Counted from the stretch's first letter, positions 11,448 to 24,900 are shown. The stretch is 64,000 nucleotides of DNA from Geosiphon pyriformis (GCA_016748015.1 JAAOMT010000414.1:274461-338460); one strand, 5' to 3'. The notes: generated by a model not told the origin, from the sequence alone. A program made the numbers and translations.

Positions 11448-14400
11448 CTATACACTTACACAGCCTACAACAGGAATGCCATTCAGGAAACCAAAATCTA
11501 AACTTGACAAACATAAATACAGCCCAAAACTAACATGTACACTTAATTTAATACCGAAACTGCGGATAACATCAGATGACCACAAGGAAGACAGATCTGA
11601 GACTGAGGGAATTGAAAAACCATCACGTGACAAAAGATTATGTTTCTTATAATACACCCTCAACTTAGCAGCAGGCAACCATATAGAAGAATGGTGATTC
11701 TCAATAAAGTGTTGGACAAACCTAACAACAAGTGCACCACCATCAAAATCAGCACCCAACCAGCAACACATATCATTTATCCAAGATTTCAACACAAAAC
11801 CCTTAGCTAGTGCTGTATACAGCTCAACAGACACAGCCACCATTCCCAAAGAACAAAAAACCACACTATCATCAGCACAAACACCTAACAAGTCAGCCCA
11901 ATCAAGAGCAGCAGTAGACAACAACTCCTTTCTAGCATTGTTATTAGAAAGGCAAGAGAAAGTGTGATCAGAATCCTCCAACAAGCCACACCTGATGCAA
12001 GCAACACTCAGATACTTAGAATTATACAATCTTTTCTTGGCAGCCACTGGCAAACGATGGTGCAGCACTTTCATAAAATACGAGCAGAGTGAAGCCAATG
12101 TCAAGCTGGTGAAGCCAGAGCTGATCTTGCCATCGGAATGCCAAACACTAAAAGTCCTAGCCCTATCAAAACCATCATAGGAAATTGCATCCATGAAAAC
12201 ACCCACACATCTGGCTTTCCATCCAACAAAGTTAACCGCATTGAACAAAGCCTTAACAAATCGGTGAGCATTTTTAGAAACAGGCCTTCCTTCCACTTTG
12301 AAAAAATGAAAAGGCACCATAGGAGTCAAAATAAAGCTAGAGGTAACAGCAAAATTGGTGTAAAAATTGGCATGCTTATTTCCAACATCACCAGAATGAC
12401 CCTTGATCTTATTCCAAGTAACTAATAAAACCTTTCTAGAAATAATTTGACTAATATATTCCTTCTCAATCCAACATTTATCCCGAAAATCAGGACCAAA
12501 CCCACCAGATCTAGAGCAGCACATGTCAAGTAATGCTTGACTGTCTGTAAACAACACAACTGAACTAAAACCAGGCACACATTCTAACGCTAGAGTGATG
12601 ACTTGCAGCTCCACCAAGGTCGAAGAAAGCAGCCCATTAACACTGACCCCAATGCTGACATCAACCCTAGAAAAGTAAGCAGCCACACCTCTATGAGCAC
12701 CCACTGAACCCATACATTTAACAGACCCATCCATGTAAATGGTTACAGGATCCAAACCAGAAGCCAACAATTGGTTATGAATATAACTAAAATCACAAGA
12801 AACACCAGCCAAAGTGGAACAAGAAGACACAAACTCACCACCCGACAAACCACCAGCACTGACAAAATTGACCAAAGTAGTAAACCAAGCAGGAACTAGG
12901 TCTTTGGGGTCCAGCCTCTTCCATTGGCGAAAGGTGTTCCAAGAAAAACAGGAATCATTGCGGTCCAGAATCTGGTTTACAAACACTATACCATATCACC
13001 TAAGATATTTTGACATACATAAATAAGAATCAGAGCCCAACACATCCAGAACTGTCACACTACCACCAGCCCAAAAAACATCAAACATATCACCATCCAG
13101 GGACAGGTTGCATAAAACAAGAGCACATGTCACACCAGACAGGAAGCAGTCTATTAGATCTATCATTAGCCTGATCAGAAATTGGAGAGGGTGTCTGGGC
13201 ATCCAACTAGTGGCCTGCAAATTCATTGCCCTATGATCAAACAATCTGCCGAGAATTCCACCAGCATTAGCAAAACTAATTAAACTAGCCAGAAGATTTT
13301 CAGTAAGCACTTGCTCAAAAATTCTTAAACCAAATAACTCAAGATGATGCAATGCATTACTAGAAAAGTCCTTAGGCAGGTTTGCTTTAAGCTTCAAGCC
13401 TTTTCTCAACATAACATCTCACCTATCACAGACATTTTTCAAAACACAACTAAACTGAAGTCTGTAGGAAACAATAGGCTGTAAAACAGCAGAAACCAAG
13501 TACAAAAATTGCTTTTCAGTAATGGTCTTCCTCAAAACCACATTCGAAAAAAACCTGACATCTGAATGGGCTTTGGCCAAGCTCAGTTTGGACAAGCCAT
13601 CAGACAAAATAAAAATTTTCAAGTACCGATGAGATTCCTTTCTTTTCACAATTAAGATATTAGAACCACTAATAGAAAGTGATGCATCTTTAACTTCTTG
13701 GTTGATAGGAATAGCAACCATTTTACTATCATTAATAGATATGTCGTTGACTGAGAAAAACTCGCTTGCAATGTCTAATATCTTCTGTGTAGCAGATAAG
13801 CAGTTACCAACCCAAATGGTGTCATCAACAAAAGCACTGGCTGCAAAGTATGAAGTCAAACCATCCCGAGCATCCATCTTACTAGTCTTAGTAAAAAATT
13901 TTGAACTCAATTTGTACCCATACAATTGCTTATGCTTTTTCACCTCACAAAGTAAGGGATCATAAAAAATTCTCCACAACAGCAGTGAAAACACTTCACC
14001 CTAATCTAAGCCATCATGAACAGTATATCTAATAGTGAGCCCAAAATCAATCATTACCTAATTGGTCCGATTATTGTGTATATCTTCAAAAAACTCAATG
14101 AAATGAGAGCACATCTTGATCCTAGCCAGACTGGCTTTAAGATGGAACCAACCAACCAAGTCATAAGCCTTATGCATATTTTGAAGAACCAACCAAAGTT
14201 CTCTATTCTTCTCTAAAGCATCCTCAATTATTAAACCAATAGCAAAAATAGGAGTCTGTGTAGATGTACCCTTTAAGACTGAAAAATTGTCGCCATGCAA
14301 AACATCAAACCTACTACAGGCCAAAGAGATTCTGTCTGACAGAATCTTAGAAAGTATCTTCCTAGCAGTCTCAACCAAAGCAATAGGTCGAGTATTAGTA

Positions 14401-16136
14401 AGAGTTCTTTCCCAGTCGTATGGCTTTGGAATCATTGATACCCAAGCCAACTTCTATTGTTTAGACACTGTACCAGACACAAAACATGCATTGAAAATGT
14501 CCAACAAACCACCCAGAACCCACAAATCACCATGCTTTCAGAGTTTGTTAGGAATACCAAAAAGTCCAGCAGTCTTGCCATCAGGTAAATCATTAACTAC
14601 TTTGAAAAACTCATCAGACTTTATGTTACACATAACTGCAGAAAATACACAATCATCAACATGAACCAAAGGGACATACTGAGCCAACCAACAAGGAGGC
14701 AGAGAATCGGAAACCACACATTTCCTTATCCAATCTTCCATAATACTATCAACAGTGGATTTGATCTCACCAGATTTGAGAATCAAATCATCTCCAACTA
14801 TTAGGTGGTCAAGTACCACCTTCCAAAATGGACACTCCAAGACACTCTTGATCATGTGACCCTTATCAGAACAAAAATTCTCCATGTGTTTGTCAATAGC
14901 CTTCCTAATAAGGATGTCCCTAGCAACCCTAGATTCAAAGTACTTAGACTTGCGATATTTTTTCCTAACTCTTGATAAGTGGCACAGAATTACCTCAATA
15001 TTGACACTATTGTCAACCATGACGTGAACCTCAGTAGCATCACTAACATCAATTTTGGACCAAACATCAATAAGTTTGATTACACTAGAAACCTAATAAG
15101 AACCCAAATTCCACATCAATTTAGCCACCAAAAGCTCTAGCTTGAAGAATTTTGAAGATTGTTTATTTCTCAAACACTCGAATTTACTGAACCAGAATCT
15201 CGAAAACACCTTATCAGCAGAGCTAATTACTACTTCCCTAATGATCTCCCACATAGCATCCAGATTATCATTAGTCTTAGCCTCATAAAATTTACCTGAT
15301 TGCTCCAGAAATCTAATTAAAAAGCAGTCTCGAAAACCTAACCACTTGTCAGCACCCGTATCCTTGATTCTGAATTTCCACCTATCCTTATTAGCTTGCT
15401 TATGAACACTATTGAGATGAGCATTGAGAAGACCATCCAAGCCAATTAAAACTGAAACAGTCTTGTGGTCCATATCAAAAAAACCCTGAACAAAAGCAAC
15501 GCCATGACCAGCAATTACAGCTGACAGATCTTCACTTACAAAAATAAAATCAATAACCTTCTCAACACCTCTCGAGTTGCCCCAAGTAGGAGCCCCAATC
15601 AAAGAGTGTCTCCCAAATGAATTAACCAAATCCAGATCAGAACAAAATTTAAAACTTGCACTCTTCCTAGAGCTGTTTTCATTAAAATCACCACCAAGAA
15701 CCACAAAAGTGCTGGAGTTTACAGGCTTAGCAATAAAAGAATTGATTTTTGAAGCCTAACCAAACCTAGTACCAGCAGAAATGCCAGCATAAAAATCCAG
15801 AACTGAAACTGAAAGCTTGCCTTTGAAGAAAAGTCACACTGAGATAAAACAACCAGAAACCTCTTCGACTTTAGAGACATGACAAGCTAAAGAATTGTCC
15901 ATAATAATAGTCATGCCAGTACCAAGAAAACCCACATTCAACCCTGAAAAAAAAATTCTCACCCCATCAAACTTATCTGTAATCCATGGCCTAGTAGAAA
16001 ATTTAAGCTTAGTTTCTGTAACTATTGAGATCAAATTACCAGAATCAAAATGTCAATGCACAACATCCTCTTGCTTAGCAGGAATGTTGATACCATGAAC
16101 ATTACATGTAGCTACCCTCCAAATCAGGTCACTCAT
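11448..16136 (-). pseudogene. LINE-B ORF2: EN-RT-RNase H polyprotein with in-frame stops
   Basis: Start ATG 16136 overlaps the ORF1 stop (ATGA, 16136-16133); 4689 bases stay in one frame, about 1562 codons. Domains in order: endonuclease (VATCNVHGIN; FVVLGGDFNEN; FIFVSEDL) at 16136-15450; reverse transcriptase with an intact FVDDTIWVG box at about 13811-13834; RNase H with YMDGS, VELQ and TDSQ at 12740-12520; a CIRCGLLEDSDHTFSC motif (C-x2-C-x7-H-x3-C) near 12000-11955; and a Cys-poor C-terminal extension to 11448. Several stops break it, for example at 15095, 14538, 13997, 13419 and 12987. The fourth RNase H acid is Asn (NKHAN near 12357, where LINE-A has CTD). This copy keeps the RT aspartates that LINE-A, -C, -D and -E have lost. 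Confidence 0.88.
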
Positions 16137-17992
16137 TGGGGTAAAAAAAATGCCTGTGAACCCAAGCTAATACACAACTAATCTAACTTCTCCAAAATCA
16201 CACCAACAGAGGCATCAAGAGCCAACAACTTGGATTCCAAAGAACCCACCTTAGAAGTCAAAACCTTTGAACTACTTGAACCCAAATCTGAACCACCGAA
16301 AGGAAGCGGAGATGTCACCACAAGATTGTTTAAGGTATCATCCAAAGCCATATCAAAACTGGCAGCTGCTGGAGCAGCCAAAACACCAGAAGTAGAAAAA
16401 GAAGGGACCAAAGGCACCAGATTTACATTGTTGAGTTTGTGCATAATACCAGAAACCTGGTCATTTAGGAGCTCCAATGAATGCTCCAAAAATGCCAAAC
16501 AAGCACTCAAAGATGAATTGACATTTAGAAGCAAAGAAACACCACCACCTAAACTAAAGGCACCATGAGAAAAGGCACTAAAACCAAAACCAGAGCCAAA
16601 AAAGAATGCAAGAGACACCACTTGGGCCCATGACTTGCCCCCAAAAGCAGCAGAATGAGAGATAGGAACATTTTTCTTTGCATAAAGCCTGGCCAGCTGA
16701 AGGCGGTTGGCAAAAGAAGCAGGCTTTTTGAACAAAGATAAGAGCTCAGGAGATGACACAATTGAAACATCACATTCAAGAGCCAAATAACCAAGACACC
16801 CACATTTTTTGTACCAAACCAAATCAAATCTAGCCCACAAAAGTCAAACACCACCAAGGATAGGCTCAATAAGAAAAGCTGAATTCAAATTATTAGTAGA
16901 TTCAAAGCACACTACTGCACAACAAAATCTATTGCCAGTTTCCAATAAGCAATTAATAACACAAGTCTTCTTACCAACTTTATCCAAAAGTGTACCAATA
17001 TCATGTGCAGTAGTTCCCACTGGCAAAGTAAACAAAAGCGCCCTGAAGTGATCCTTTAACACCCAGATATTATGATCACCCACAGCTTTGGCTACACGCA
17101 CTAAGTCTTTCCCAATTAAGAATGACCACTTTGAGGCCAACTGATCAGCTTGACCAGATTCGGTGAATTCCACCACAGCTTTTTGCCACATTCCAATTAA
17201 TTGAATTTTAATTGATTTAATTTCTCCAAACTCAGCTACTGTGGTGACAATCATTTCTTTAGACGTGTCCATGGGAATTTCTTTGATTACCACAGCTTGA
17301 CCTGAATGCATTCCTTGTCTTTTGAAATCAGTGTTTACAATGATGTTGTTATTTTTGGCCAATGAGGCAGTCTTTTCCATGCTTGCTTCAGAGGTGAAGG
17401 TAGATCTAATAATCTTTTCAAATTTTGAGGGGGTAGTGGCCCCCTCAAAACCATTGATCCCTAAAAATAATTTTCTTATGACCTAAGTTTTGGCCATTGC
17501 CGATTTTTTTTCTACAGCTGAAAGATCAATGTCCAAAGCAAAAAAAATTTTCACAGACACCTCAACCTGAGTTTTAACAATTTTAGGATCAATCCACTTT
17601 TTTTCCAGAGGGATAAACACATGAAAAGAAAGCACAATTTTATTATCATCCATAGTGAAGTCAGAAAAGCCAAGTGGAGAACCAAACATTGTGCCAGTAT
17701 CAACATGTTTCACCTTAGAAGTAGTTGCAGCTAAATCCAGAAGAAACCCTCCATATACACCTGTCATGCCAACATCCTTATCATCACCAGACAGACTATC
17801 TACATTAAAGTACACACTATCACCAGGCCCAGATTTACTCAAAGAGATATTTCTCTCATCACCAGAGTGTTTAACATTGCCAAGAACCACTCTTTTTTTC
17901 TGAGCAAAAAAACCACCAGCAGGACCATGAAAAGCACTTTTGGGCGCCTTTTTTTTTGACATATCACTGCCCGAAGCAGTTTTCAAATCCAT
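16133..17992 (-). pseudogene. LINE-B ORF1: RRM-like and degraded zinc-knuckle protein
   Basis: ATG at 17992 starts MDLKTASGSDMSKKKAPKS, a Lys-rich N terminus shared with LINE-C. An RRM-like segment at about 17300-17100 contains AVVIKEIPMD, IKIQLIG and KAVVEFTES. The zinc knuckle near 16815-16780 is broken: where LINE-C reads CKKCECFGHSALKC, this copy has Tyr for the first Cys and Tyr for the His (both C-to-T or G-to-A changes). In-frame stops occur at 17483, 16844 and 16178; the last codon before ORF2 is Gln followed by TGA at 16135-16133. The long Ser/Leu-rich region at 16640-16180 is probably a coiled coil or linker. Confidence 0.85.
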
Positions 17993-18046
17993 AACAAAGG
18001 AGTTATTGTTTAAGGAAATGTTGAAAGAAAACTAACAAGAAAAAAT

Positions 18047-18114
18047 AAAAAACTTCTTTTTCAGAAAATGTGCTTTTTTGAGGATTTTTGGAGGTAAGAA
18101 AGAAAGAAGTTTTT
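18047..18114 (-). promoter_or_regulatory. LINE-B 5'-terminal inverted repeat
   Basis: AAAAAACTTCTTTTTC (18047-18062) faces GAAAGAAGTTTTT (18102-18114). The spacing and position match the arms in LINE-A. One arm has an extra T, so the hairpin is imperfect here. Confidence 0.62.
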
Positions 18115-18420
18115 AATATATATTTTTAATTCTAATAAATAAAGAATCAATAAAAAGAAAAAGTCTATAATTTATTAATAAATATATATAAAACTTTTTT
18201 TATTAACAAAATTAACTATTTTTTTTATTTTTTAAACATATTTATTTTTGTTTAAAATTTTGTTTGTTTTTACTTTAGTTATAATATTAATAATAATATA
18301 GTAATTTTGTATTATTTTGGAATTTCTGTTTTAAAATTGATTTTAAATTATAAAAAATACATATTCATTTAAATTAAATTTTTTTAAATATAATAAGTTT
18401 TATTAAATTTTCAAGTTTTG
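18115..18420. other. AT-rich spacer upstream of the SUN gene promoter
   Basis: Low-complexity A/T sequence with no coding signal and no clear similarity to the LINE or LTR families of the window. Confidence 0.5.
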
Positions 18421-18946
18421 AGTATTACTATTTTTCGGTGATTTATTTGCAAAGCTGTTATATAATTTTATATAATTCTTTTTTGAACTACAGTGTTTAA
18501 GATCAGTAATTGAATGTATGACTCATCACTTCTGAAACACACTTTTTTGCATAAGAGGAATACAATTAGTTAGAGGAAGAAACAATGGCGCTGAAAATAC
18601 AATAACCTTAATCTGGTCATATGTTCACTGACAATTGTCTCTCTTTCGTTCGCTTCTCACTGACTCTCACAAAGGTGAGTGAGTGGGACATTCGTTTCTT
18701 CGGGTCAAAGCTCAATTTCGGGATGTATGCCTCTGATTCAGTCCTTTACTAAAATATCCAACAATGTAATGTGAAATTACCATCTTAGGGATACCCAATG
18801 TTTGTTTACTTCAACATCCACTGTTAGTCCCAACTTGAACTTGTTCTATTTTTTTAGCCCACATTAAAAAAGAACGACTCTTGCTATTAGATATCTATTG
18901 AATACTAGAAATATAAGCAACTTTTATTTGTTGAACTTAGAGAGAA
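18421..18946 (+). promoter_or_regulatory. Probable promoter and 5' leader of the SUN-domain gene
   Basis: Base composition rises abruptly here and CpGs reappear (CTTTCGTTCGCTTC, TTCTTCGGGTC). A pyrimidine-rich block at 18640-18660 precedes AAAGGTGAGTGAGTG (18672), which resembles a 5' splice site and could start a 5'-UTR intron; TTTTTTAGCCC at about 18852-18862 would be a possible acceptor. A short upstream frame ATGGCGCTGAAAATACAATAA begins near 18583. The context AGAGAAATGG surrounds the chosen start. The exact transcription start and any leader intron cannot be fixed from sequence alone. Confidence 0.5.
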
Positions 18947-20682
18947 ATGGTTCGCAGTAGGAGCAACGTTACTCAAAATGACGAATTGTCAAGTGGGACA
19001 AACCTGCAAACACCGCCGAGATATGACTTGCGAGAAACTCAAAATAGGCGACGACAACGACCAAAACAACAGGTTACCCCCTCTAAATTACCCAACAACC
19101 CAAATTCAATTGACTACTCAAATCTGAGAACAGATTCTTCTTTTATACAAGGAGGTGTTTCACCGGATGGACCGAATGCAAATTGTGAAGAGCTATATCA
19201 ACGCATAAAATATGTTCCTTTCGAAGACTTAGGATACGGATCTGATACCTCAAAAAGTAATGATTATTCAACAAAACTGGGAACTAAAAATATTTTTAGC
19301 CCCATACCCAGGAATATGAAAGAATTCGAAGATAATGAACTGGAGAATAGGAAAGAAGTGAAAATTCCAGAGCTACCTTATCAGCGTAGCACTTATAGTA
19401 TGCTCCTTGTACCAATTGATCAAGAGCGAAATTTCGGCAATGACTTCGGGTGTCACAACAGCGATCGTAATAATCATGTTAACCATCAATCCACTACCTC
19501 GGTAGACGGCACTCGATTTAGCATTGGTTCGAATACTGAAACCTCGTTGTCTGGGAAAAAAGGTATCGAAGTCCCAATACAAACTCACCCAAGTTTTGAT
19601 ATGTTAGCTTTTGTTTGGCAAGAGCTTTCGAAGCTATTTCATGGTGCAATAAATCTGCCAGACCTCGGATCTGATAAATCGGAAAAAGAATTTCAAAATG
19701 GTCACAATGATAAACTCCGAAGGTCACGAGATAATCAACAAGCAATTTTACTGGGACTCAAAAAAATCTTGATTTTTCTTGGATTATTGATATTTTTATT
19801 CTATGTCGGAAGTTTTGTTTGGAATTATCGCCCTAAAAAGTCGGATGATATTCGATTGGATGTGGCTTGGGATTCCGAAGAATTTCGTGCTTTGATCGCA
19901 AATGAAGCTGGGACAATATTTTCTCATGAAATACAAAAAGTATTGAAAAAAAAGGTTGAATCTGGTTTCAATAGAGAAGAAGTATTAGAAGCAATGAGAA
20001 GAGAAATGCAAGAGGTAAGATTTTAGATTTTAGATCATAGATTGTGATTATTGTGAAATATAAGCTTACCTATCTATTTCTTCACAATAAGGTATTTACA
20101 AAGGAATTGCTAGAGAAAAAATATGGCGCAAGTCGACCAGATTTTGCTCTTTCCACAGTAGGAGCAAGGATCATTCCCCATTTGACCTCTCTTTCATATT
20201 CCGTCTCTCCTCAAAATTGGCCGGGGAAATTTTTATCCTATATATCTTGGCGAAGTAATATTGTTGATAACGCACCAATGATTACTATTGCACCTGGGAT
20301 CTATGATGGTCTATGCTGGAGTTATCCGGGTGAAAAGGGGGTTTTGGCTGTGCGACTAGCGAAAACAGCTTATGTAACTGCGATTACTTATGAACATATT
20401 AGTAAAGAGATCGCGGTACGGGATGAAATTTCTCCTGCGCCAAAAGATTTTGAGGTTTGGGGATTACCAGAAACTGGATTGGAAATGAGTATAACTGATT
20501 TCTCTGTTTTTCTTGGAAGTTTTACTTACAATGTTGAAGATGATTCTTCAAGACAAATATTTAATGTCGACGAATCAAAAATACCGATTCGTGCGGTCCT
20601 CTTCAAAATTAAGAACAATTGGGGCAACTCTCAATTCACCCGTATTTATCGTTTCCGTGTTCATGGTGATCGTGTTGATTAG
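18947..20682 (+). CDS. SUN-domain (Sad1/UNC-84) inner nuclear membrane protein, two exons
   Basis: Exons 18947-20014 and 20092-20682 give 552 residues. SUN proteins sit in the inner nuclear membrane and bind KASH proteins in the perinuclear space (LINC complex), coupling the nucleus or spindle pole body to the cytoskeleton. Seen: a long polar N terminus with an RRRQRPK patch (34-40); one hydrophobic helix at 274-292 (ILIFLGLLIFLFYVGSFVW); a charged, helix-rich lumenal linker at 305-366; then a SUN domain at about 369-552 opening with RPDFALSTVGARI, with C431-W432 in the GLCWSYPGEKG hallmark and PKDFEVW at 473-479. The ATG is the first in the frame and has a fair AGAGAAATGG context. The junction falls between codons. 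No stops or frameshifts interrupt it, and it is the only gene here with ordinary codon use and CpG. Length and order fit fungal Sad1-like proteins. No gene symbol is given because orthology was not tested. Confidence 0.92.
20015..20091 (+). other. 77-bp spliceosomal intron in the SUN gene
   Basis: Starts GTAAGA and ends CACAATAAG. The upstream exon ends ATGCAAGAG and the downstream one starts GTATTTACAAAG; joining keeps phase 0 and places the coiled linker directly before the SUN domain. A stop (TAG at 20024-20026) lies inside, so splicing is required for a full-length protein. A GCTTACC stretch about 20 bases before the acceptor is a plausible branch site. Confidence 0.88.
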
Positions 20683-21851
20683 GTCTTTGATAGCTATGTT
20701 TTTTGTTTAGAATTGGGGTTTTTTTTGAAGGGATGGTTGGAAATTTTGGTTCAGTATCATCCTTTGTATAGATTTAAGTTCCTGTTGATGCAAATAGTCA
20801 ATTTGATAATTACTGTAACCTTTTTCATGCTTTTAATATTATTTGAATTTGGATTTCTGTTTGGCACATCATCTTTTACATGATCTACAGCTGGGATTTT
20901 CCGCATGTTGATTTTCAGATTAAATTTTCGTCATATGTAGTTACATTAATCCAACTCCCAAAATCTTGATCGACATTATACTAATACGGCAAGCATAATC
21001 AATACTGAACTAAAGTACAGATGCTATTAATAACGGAAATCACTAATAGATTTGTGACATTTTTTAACATAAACCAAAACCCAATATTCTTAAAATGGTT
21101 AAAAATCCTCACATTTTTTTTTAAGCATTGAGATTAATGGTGGTTTAACAAAAGTATCTATAAATTGTGAAATTGGAAAACTATAAGTTAATGTTTTTAA
21201 TCTACTCTTTAAATAAATTGCTCTATTTTACAAGTATACTAACTCTTAATAATTATTATAAATTTTCTGAATATTTTTTTTTAAGATAAAAAATAAAAAT
21301 GCAATAAAAATAATTAATTTATTCAGAAAATATTAGTTAATAACTTAAAAAATATAGCTTATATTATATTTATAATTATTATTATTATTATTATTTACTT
21401 TTAATTAGATTAAAAAAAATATGTGAAATTTAAAATAAATGTTTTATTTTATTTCTTAAAAATTTTGCAATAATAAAAAACCAACTGTTAAAATTACACT
21501 GGTTTTTAATTTTTTTATAAATAATTTGTTTCGAGATTTTCATACGCCTTATTTGAACAATCCAATATTCCAGATCTGCAATTATTATTCAAAAGTAGTT
21601 ACCAAAAAACATAATCAATTAATTTGTTTCTGCTTATGTTGATCATAATTATAATTGGTATTATTAATATACAATTAATGTTCTAAATCAAGCCATTTAA
21701 ATTTGATTATTTAAAGCATTAACTTCTAAAAAATAATATACTGAATAAGCCTAAAGTAAATTGATTAATTGAATATATATAAATAATTAATATTATTAAA
21801 ATAATGCTAATACAGTACATAAATTTTAAGTAATTTAACTATATATACAGT
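20683..21851. other. SUN gene 3' flank, then AT-rich DNA
   Basis: The first 250 bases keep mixed composition and may hold the 3' UTR; no clear AATAAA signal was seen. From about 21100 to the LINE-C tail the sequence is simple A/T with ATT repeats (21380-21400). No coding region was recognised. Confidence 0.5.
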
Positions 21852-21986
21852 CTTTTTTTTTATTAACATTTAATAAGTGTAATCCAATTACTATCTAGTA
21901 TACAGAGTCAAAACTATGGATCCTAGCTAGATGCAATTCATGTATTTACCACATGTAATCAGTTACTTAGATTAATCAAAGCAACA

Positions 21987-24900
21987 CTAAGCCTTTATAC
22001 AAACAGTTGCTCTATTATTTAAGCCAGAAAAAAACAGATAAGATTTGCAGAAACCAAAACTAATTTCAAATGAATTATCAATACCAATCAATTTAGTCAC
22101 ACTATCTGATAGAATTGGCAATAAGCCAACAGATACTACAAGTATCACACCTAAATTACCAACTAAATTATTTCTTTTTATATTCACTCTAAACTTAAAC
22201 CTAAAACTCCACAATTCTGAATGATACAGAACATCCAAACCATGCACAAAATCAACCAAAATCTGGGTAGTCTCTTTATAATTATTGAAAATTTGCATCA
22301 TCTCCTCAAACCACTCTGCAAGCACAAAACCTTTGCAGAAAAGAGCATACAGACCAATATTAAATAAACATAAGAAAAAGGATTCCACAATTACAGAAGA
22401 GGCAAGAAAACAAAAACCAGTCAAAGACTTCCAACAAGAAATACACTCAAACAAAATCACTTTATAAAAGTTGAACTCTTTGCAGCATGTAAATACATAG
22501 TCAGAAAACTCAATCTCATTACAATACAAATATAAAACACCAAGATAATATTTGTTATAAAGCCTCTTTCTAACAGCAACAAGCAGCCTTCATAAAATAA
22601 GTACACAAGCTAGCAGAAGCTTTGCTTATAAATCCTGACAGCATGTACAAATTAAGATGCCAAACAGCTACAGTATGGACTCAATCAACATTACAAACTG
22701 AAAAACCACCTAAAACTCTAGAACCAGAACCAATTTTTTAATGCATCTGATTTATCAACCTAAAAATATTCCAAACAAAATGACAAATATTACCAGAAAC
22801 CAGCAGACCATTAGTCACAATAAAGTGTTTACATGCATTAGTTGGCAATAGCAAAGATGATTAAGCAGCTTTTTCTACCAAAGCATTTGCATAGACATTA
22901 CTCAGAACTCCCAAGTGGCCTTTGACCTTTAACCAAACCACAAAAATGTCTTTATTAACAATCAAATTTGCGATATGTCTTCTCTCCATCTAACAGCAAT
23001 TACAAAAACCAAAACTAGGCAACCTCAATTCTGAAACACATGCATCCAAAGCAGTCTGACTGTTCAAACACACTACTATTGAACAAGAAAAAAGCATATA
23101 TTCCAGAGCCAAAACAACAATCTGCAATTCAGTCATCATAGAAGACAAATATCCAACTACCCAAATTCTAATACCCAAATTAATTTGGGAAAAAATGCAA
23201 TAGCACCTCTAGTCACATCAACAAAACCAAGCTCTTTTAAAAAACCATTCATATAAATAGTAAAAGTGTTTAACCAGATTTTAAGAAGACCACCTTTAAT
23301 ATTAGAAAACTGACCAGATAACAAAACACTATCAACATCCAACATAGAGTCTCTGTCAGAAGATACAAGTGTGAGCATAGCATCATGCAAAAATTTTGAC
23401 ACTATAACAAACCAAAAAAGCACAGGTCCCTTAGGGTTTAATCTCATCTAATATTGGAATGTCTTCCAATCCAAAATTTTGCCATATTTGTCTAAAAGCC
23501 TGTTACAGAAAGCCACACCAAAACTCTTTAAGAAACTAATACAATTGTAATATAATGATGGCCCTAAAACTTTTGAAACAAGAAATCTGCCAAAACAATA
23601 AAAAGCACAAGACAGATTGTTAGTTATAAAAAGATCATTATCTAAAAAAACACACACAATTCCAGCCAAAAAATTGTTTGAAGAACTAACATATAACCAC
23701 ACAGGATATTGTAAAAGATTTAGAGAAGCCCAGCCCAAAACCTGCAAATCCAAAAATCTGTGCTCAAAAAGCCGACTGAGAATCTTAAAAGCATTAGCAA
23801 AAGCAACAACTGATTCTGACTTTTTCTCAGCCTGAATCTGCTTAAATTTTTTCAGACCATACAACACAGAATGATACAGTACTTTACTTGGAAAATTACA
23901 TAACAGTTCAGCTTTAAACTTAAAACTTTTCCCAACTAAAGCATCCCAATGCCAGCAAACAACAGAAGGGATAAAACTAAACTGAATACAGTAGTTAACA
24001 ATAGACTGCAGAACTGCTGAGACCAAATACAAAAACTGTTTATCTGAAATTGTCTTTCTTAATACCATATTGGAAAAGAACTTAACATCAAACTGAGTCT
24101 TAGCCAAACTGGGTTTGAACAAACTATCTGTAGACAAAAAGATACCCAAGTACCTATGAGGTATACCACACTTGGCAATCAAAATAAGGGATTCATTAAT
24201 TCTGAAAACAGCATTTTTAATTCTCCTATTGATGGAAATAACAACTGTTTTGTCATTGTTAATTAAAATATCATTAATCAAGAAGAACTCACTGATAATG
24301 TCTAATATAAACTGTATAGCAGATTGGCTATTCCCAATTCAGATAGTATCATTTACAAAAGTTTCAACTGCAAAAAAAGAGATTATTCCACTCACATAAT
24401 TAATCTTTTCTATCTTAACCACAAACTTGGTATTAAACTGGTAATCACACACACTTTTTTGTCTTTTAATTTTGCACAAAAGAGGGTCATAAAAAATTCA
24501 CCAAAGAAGAGAAAAAAACACTTTTTCCTAATTAAGACCATCAAAAACCCATCTAAAAGGCCAAAATCTATTATGACTCTATTTGACCTATTCTTATGAA
24601 TTCCACCAAAAAACTCAATAAATCTTTTACACATTTTGATACACCACAAACTAACTTTTAAGTAATGCCACCCAACTGAATCATATGCCTTGCACATATT
24701 CTGCAAAACCAATCAAACCTCCCTGTCCTTTTTCAAAACATCTTTAATTACCAAACCAACTGTAAAAATAAGAGACTGCATTGAAGTATCCTTCAAGACT
24801 GAGAAGTTATCCTCACAAAAAATGCTGAATTTACAGCAGACAGAAGAGATTTGATTTGAAAGAATTTTAGAAAAAATTTTATAAGCAGTTTCAACTAGTG

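Larger units (their letters stand above)
11324..18114 (-). mobile_element. LINE-B: full-length non-LTR retrotransposon, moderately decayed
   Basis: A 6.8-kb minus-strand relative of LINE-A with the same order: 5' inverted repeat, ORF1, ORF2, 3' UTR and T-rich (plus-strand) tail. A 12-base ATATATATTTTT occurs on both sides (11312-11323 and 18116-18127) and may be the target-site duplication, but it is too simple in sequence to be decisive. ORF1 and ORF2 are each held in a single frame over their whole length, so inactivation here is by point substitutions rather than indels. Confidence 0.87.

Noticed and set aside
11995-17903. Plus-strand open frames across LINE-B
   Set aside because: Antisense shadows of the minus-strand ORFs, with no family signature.
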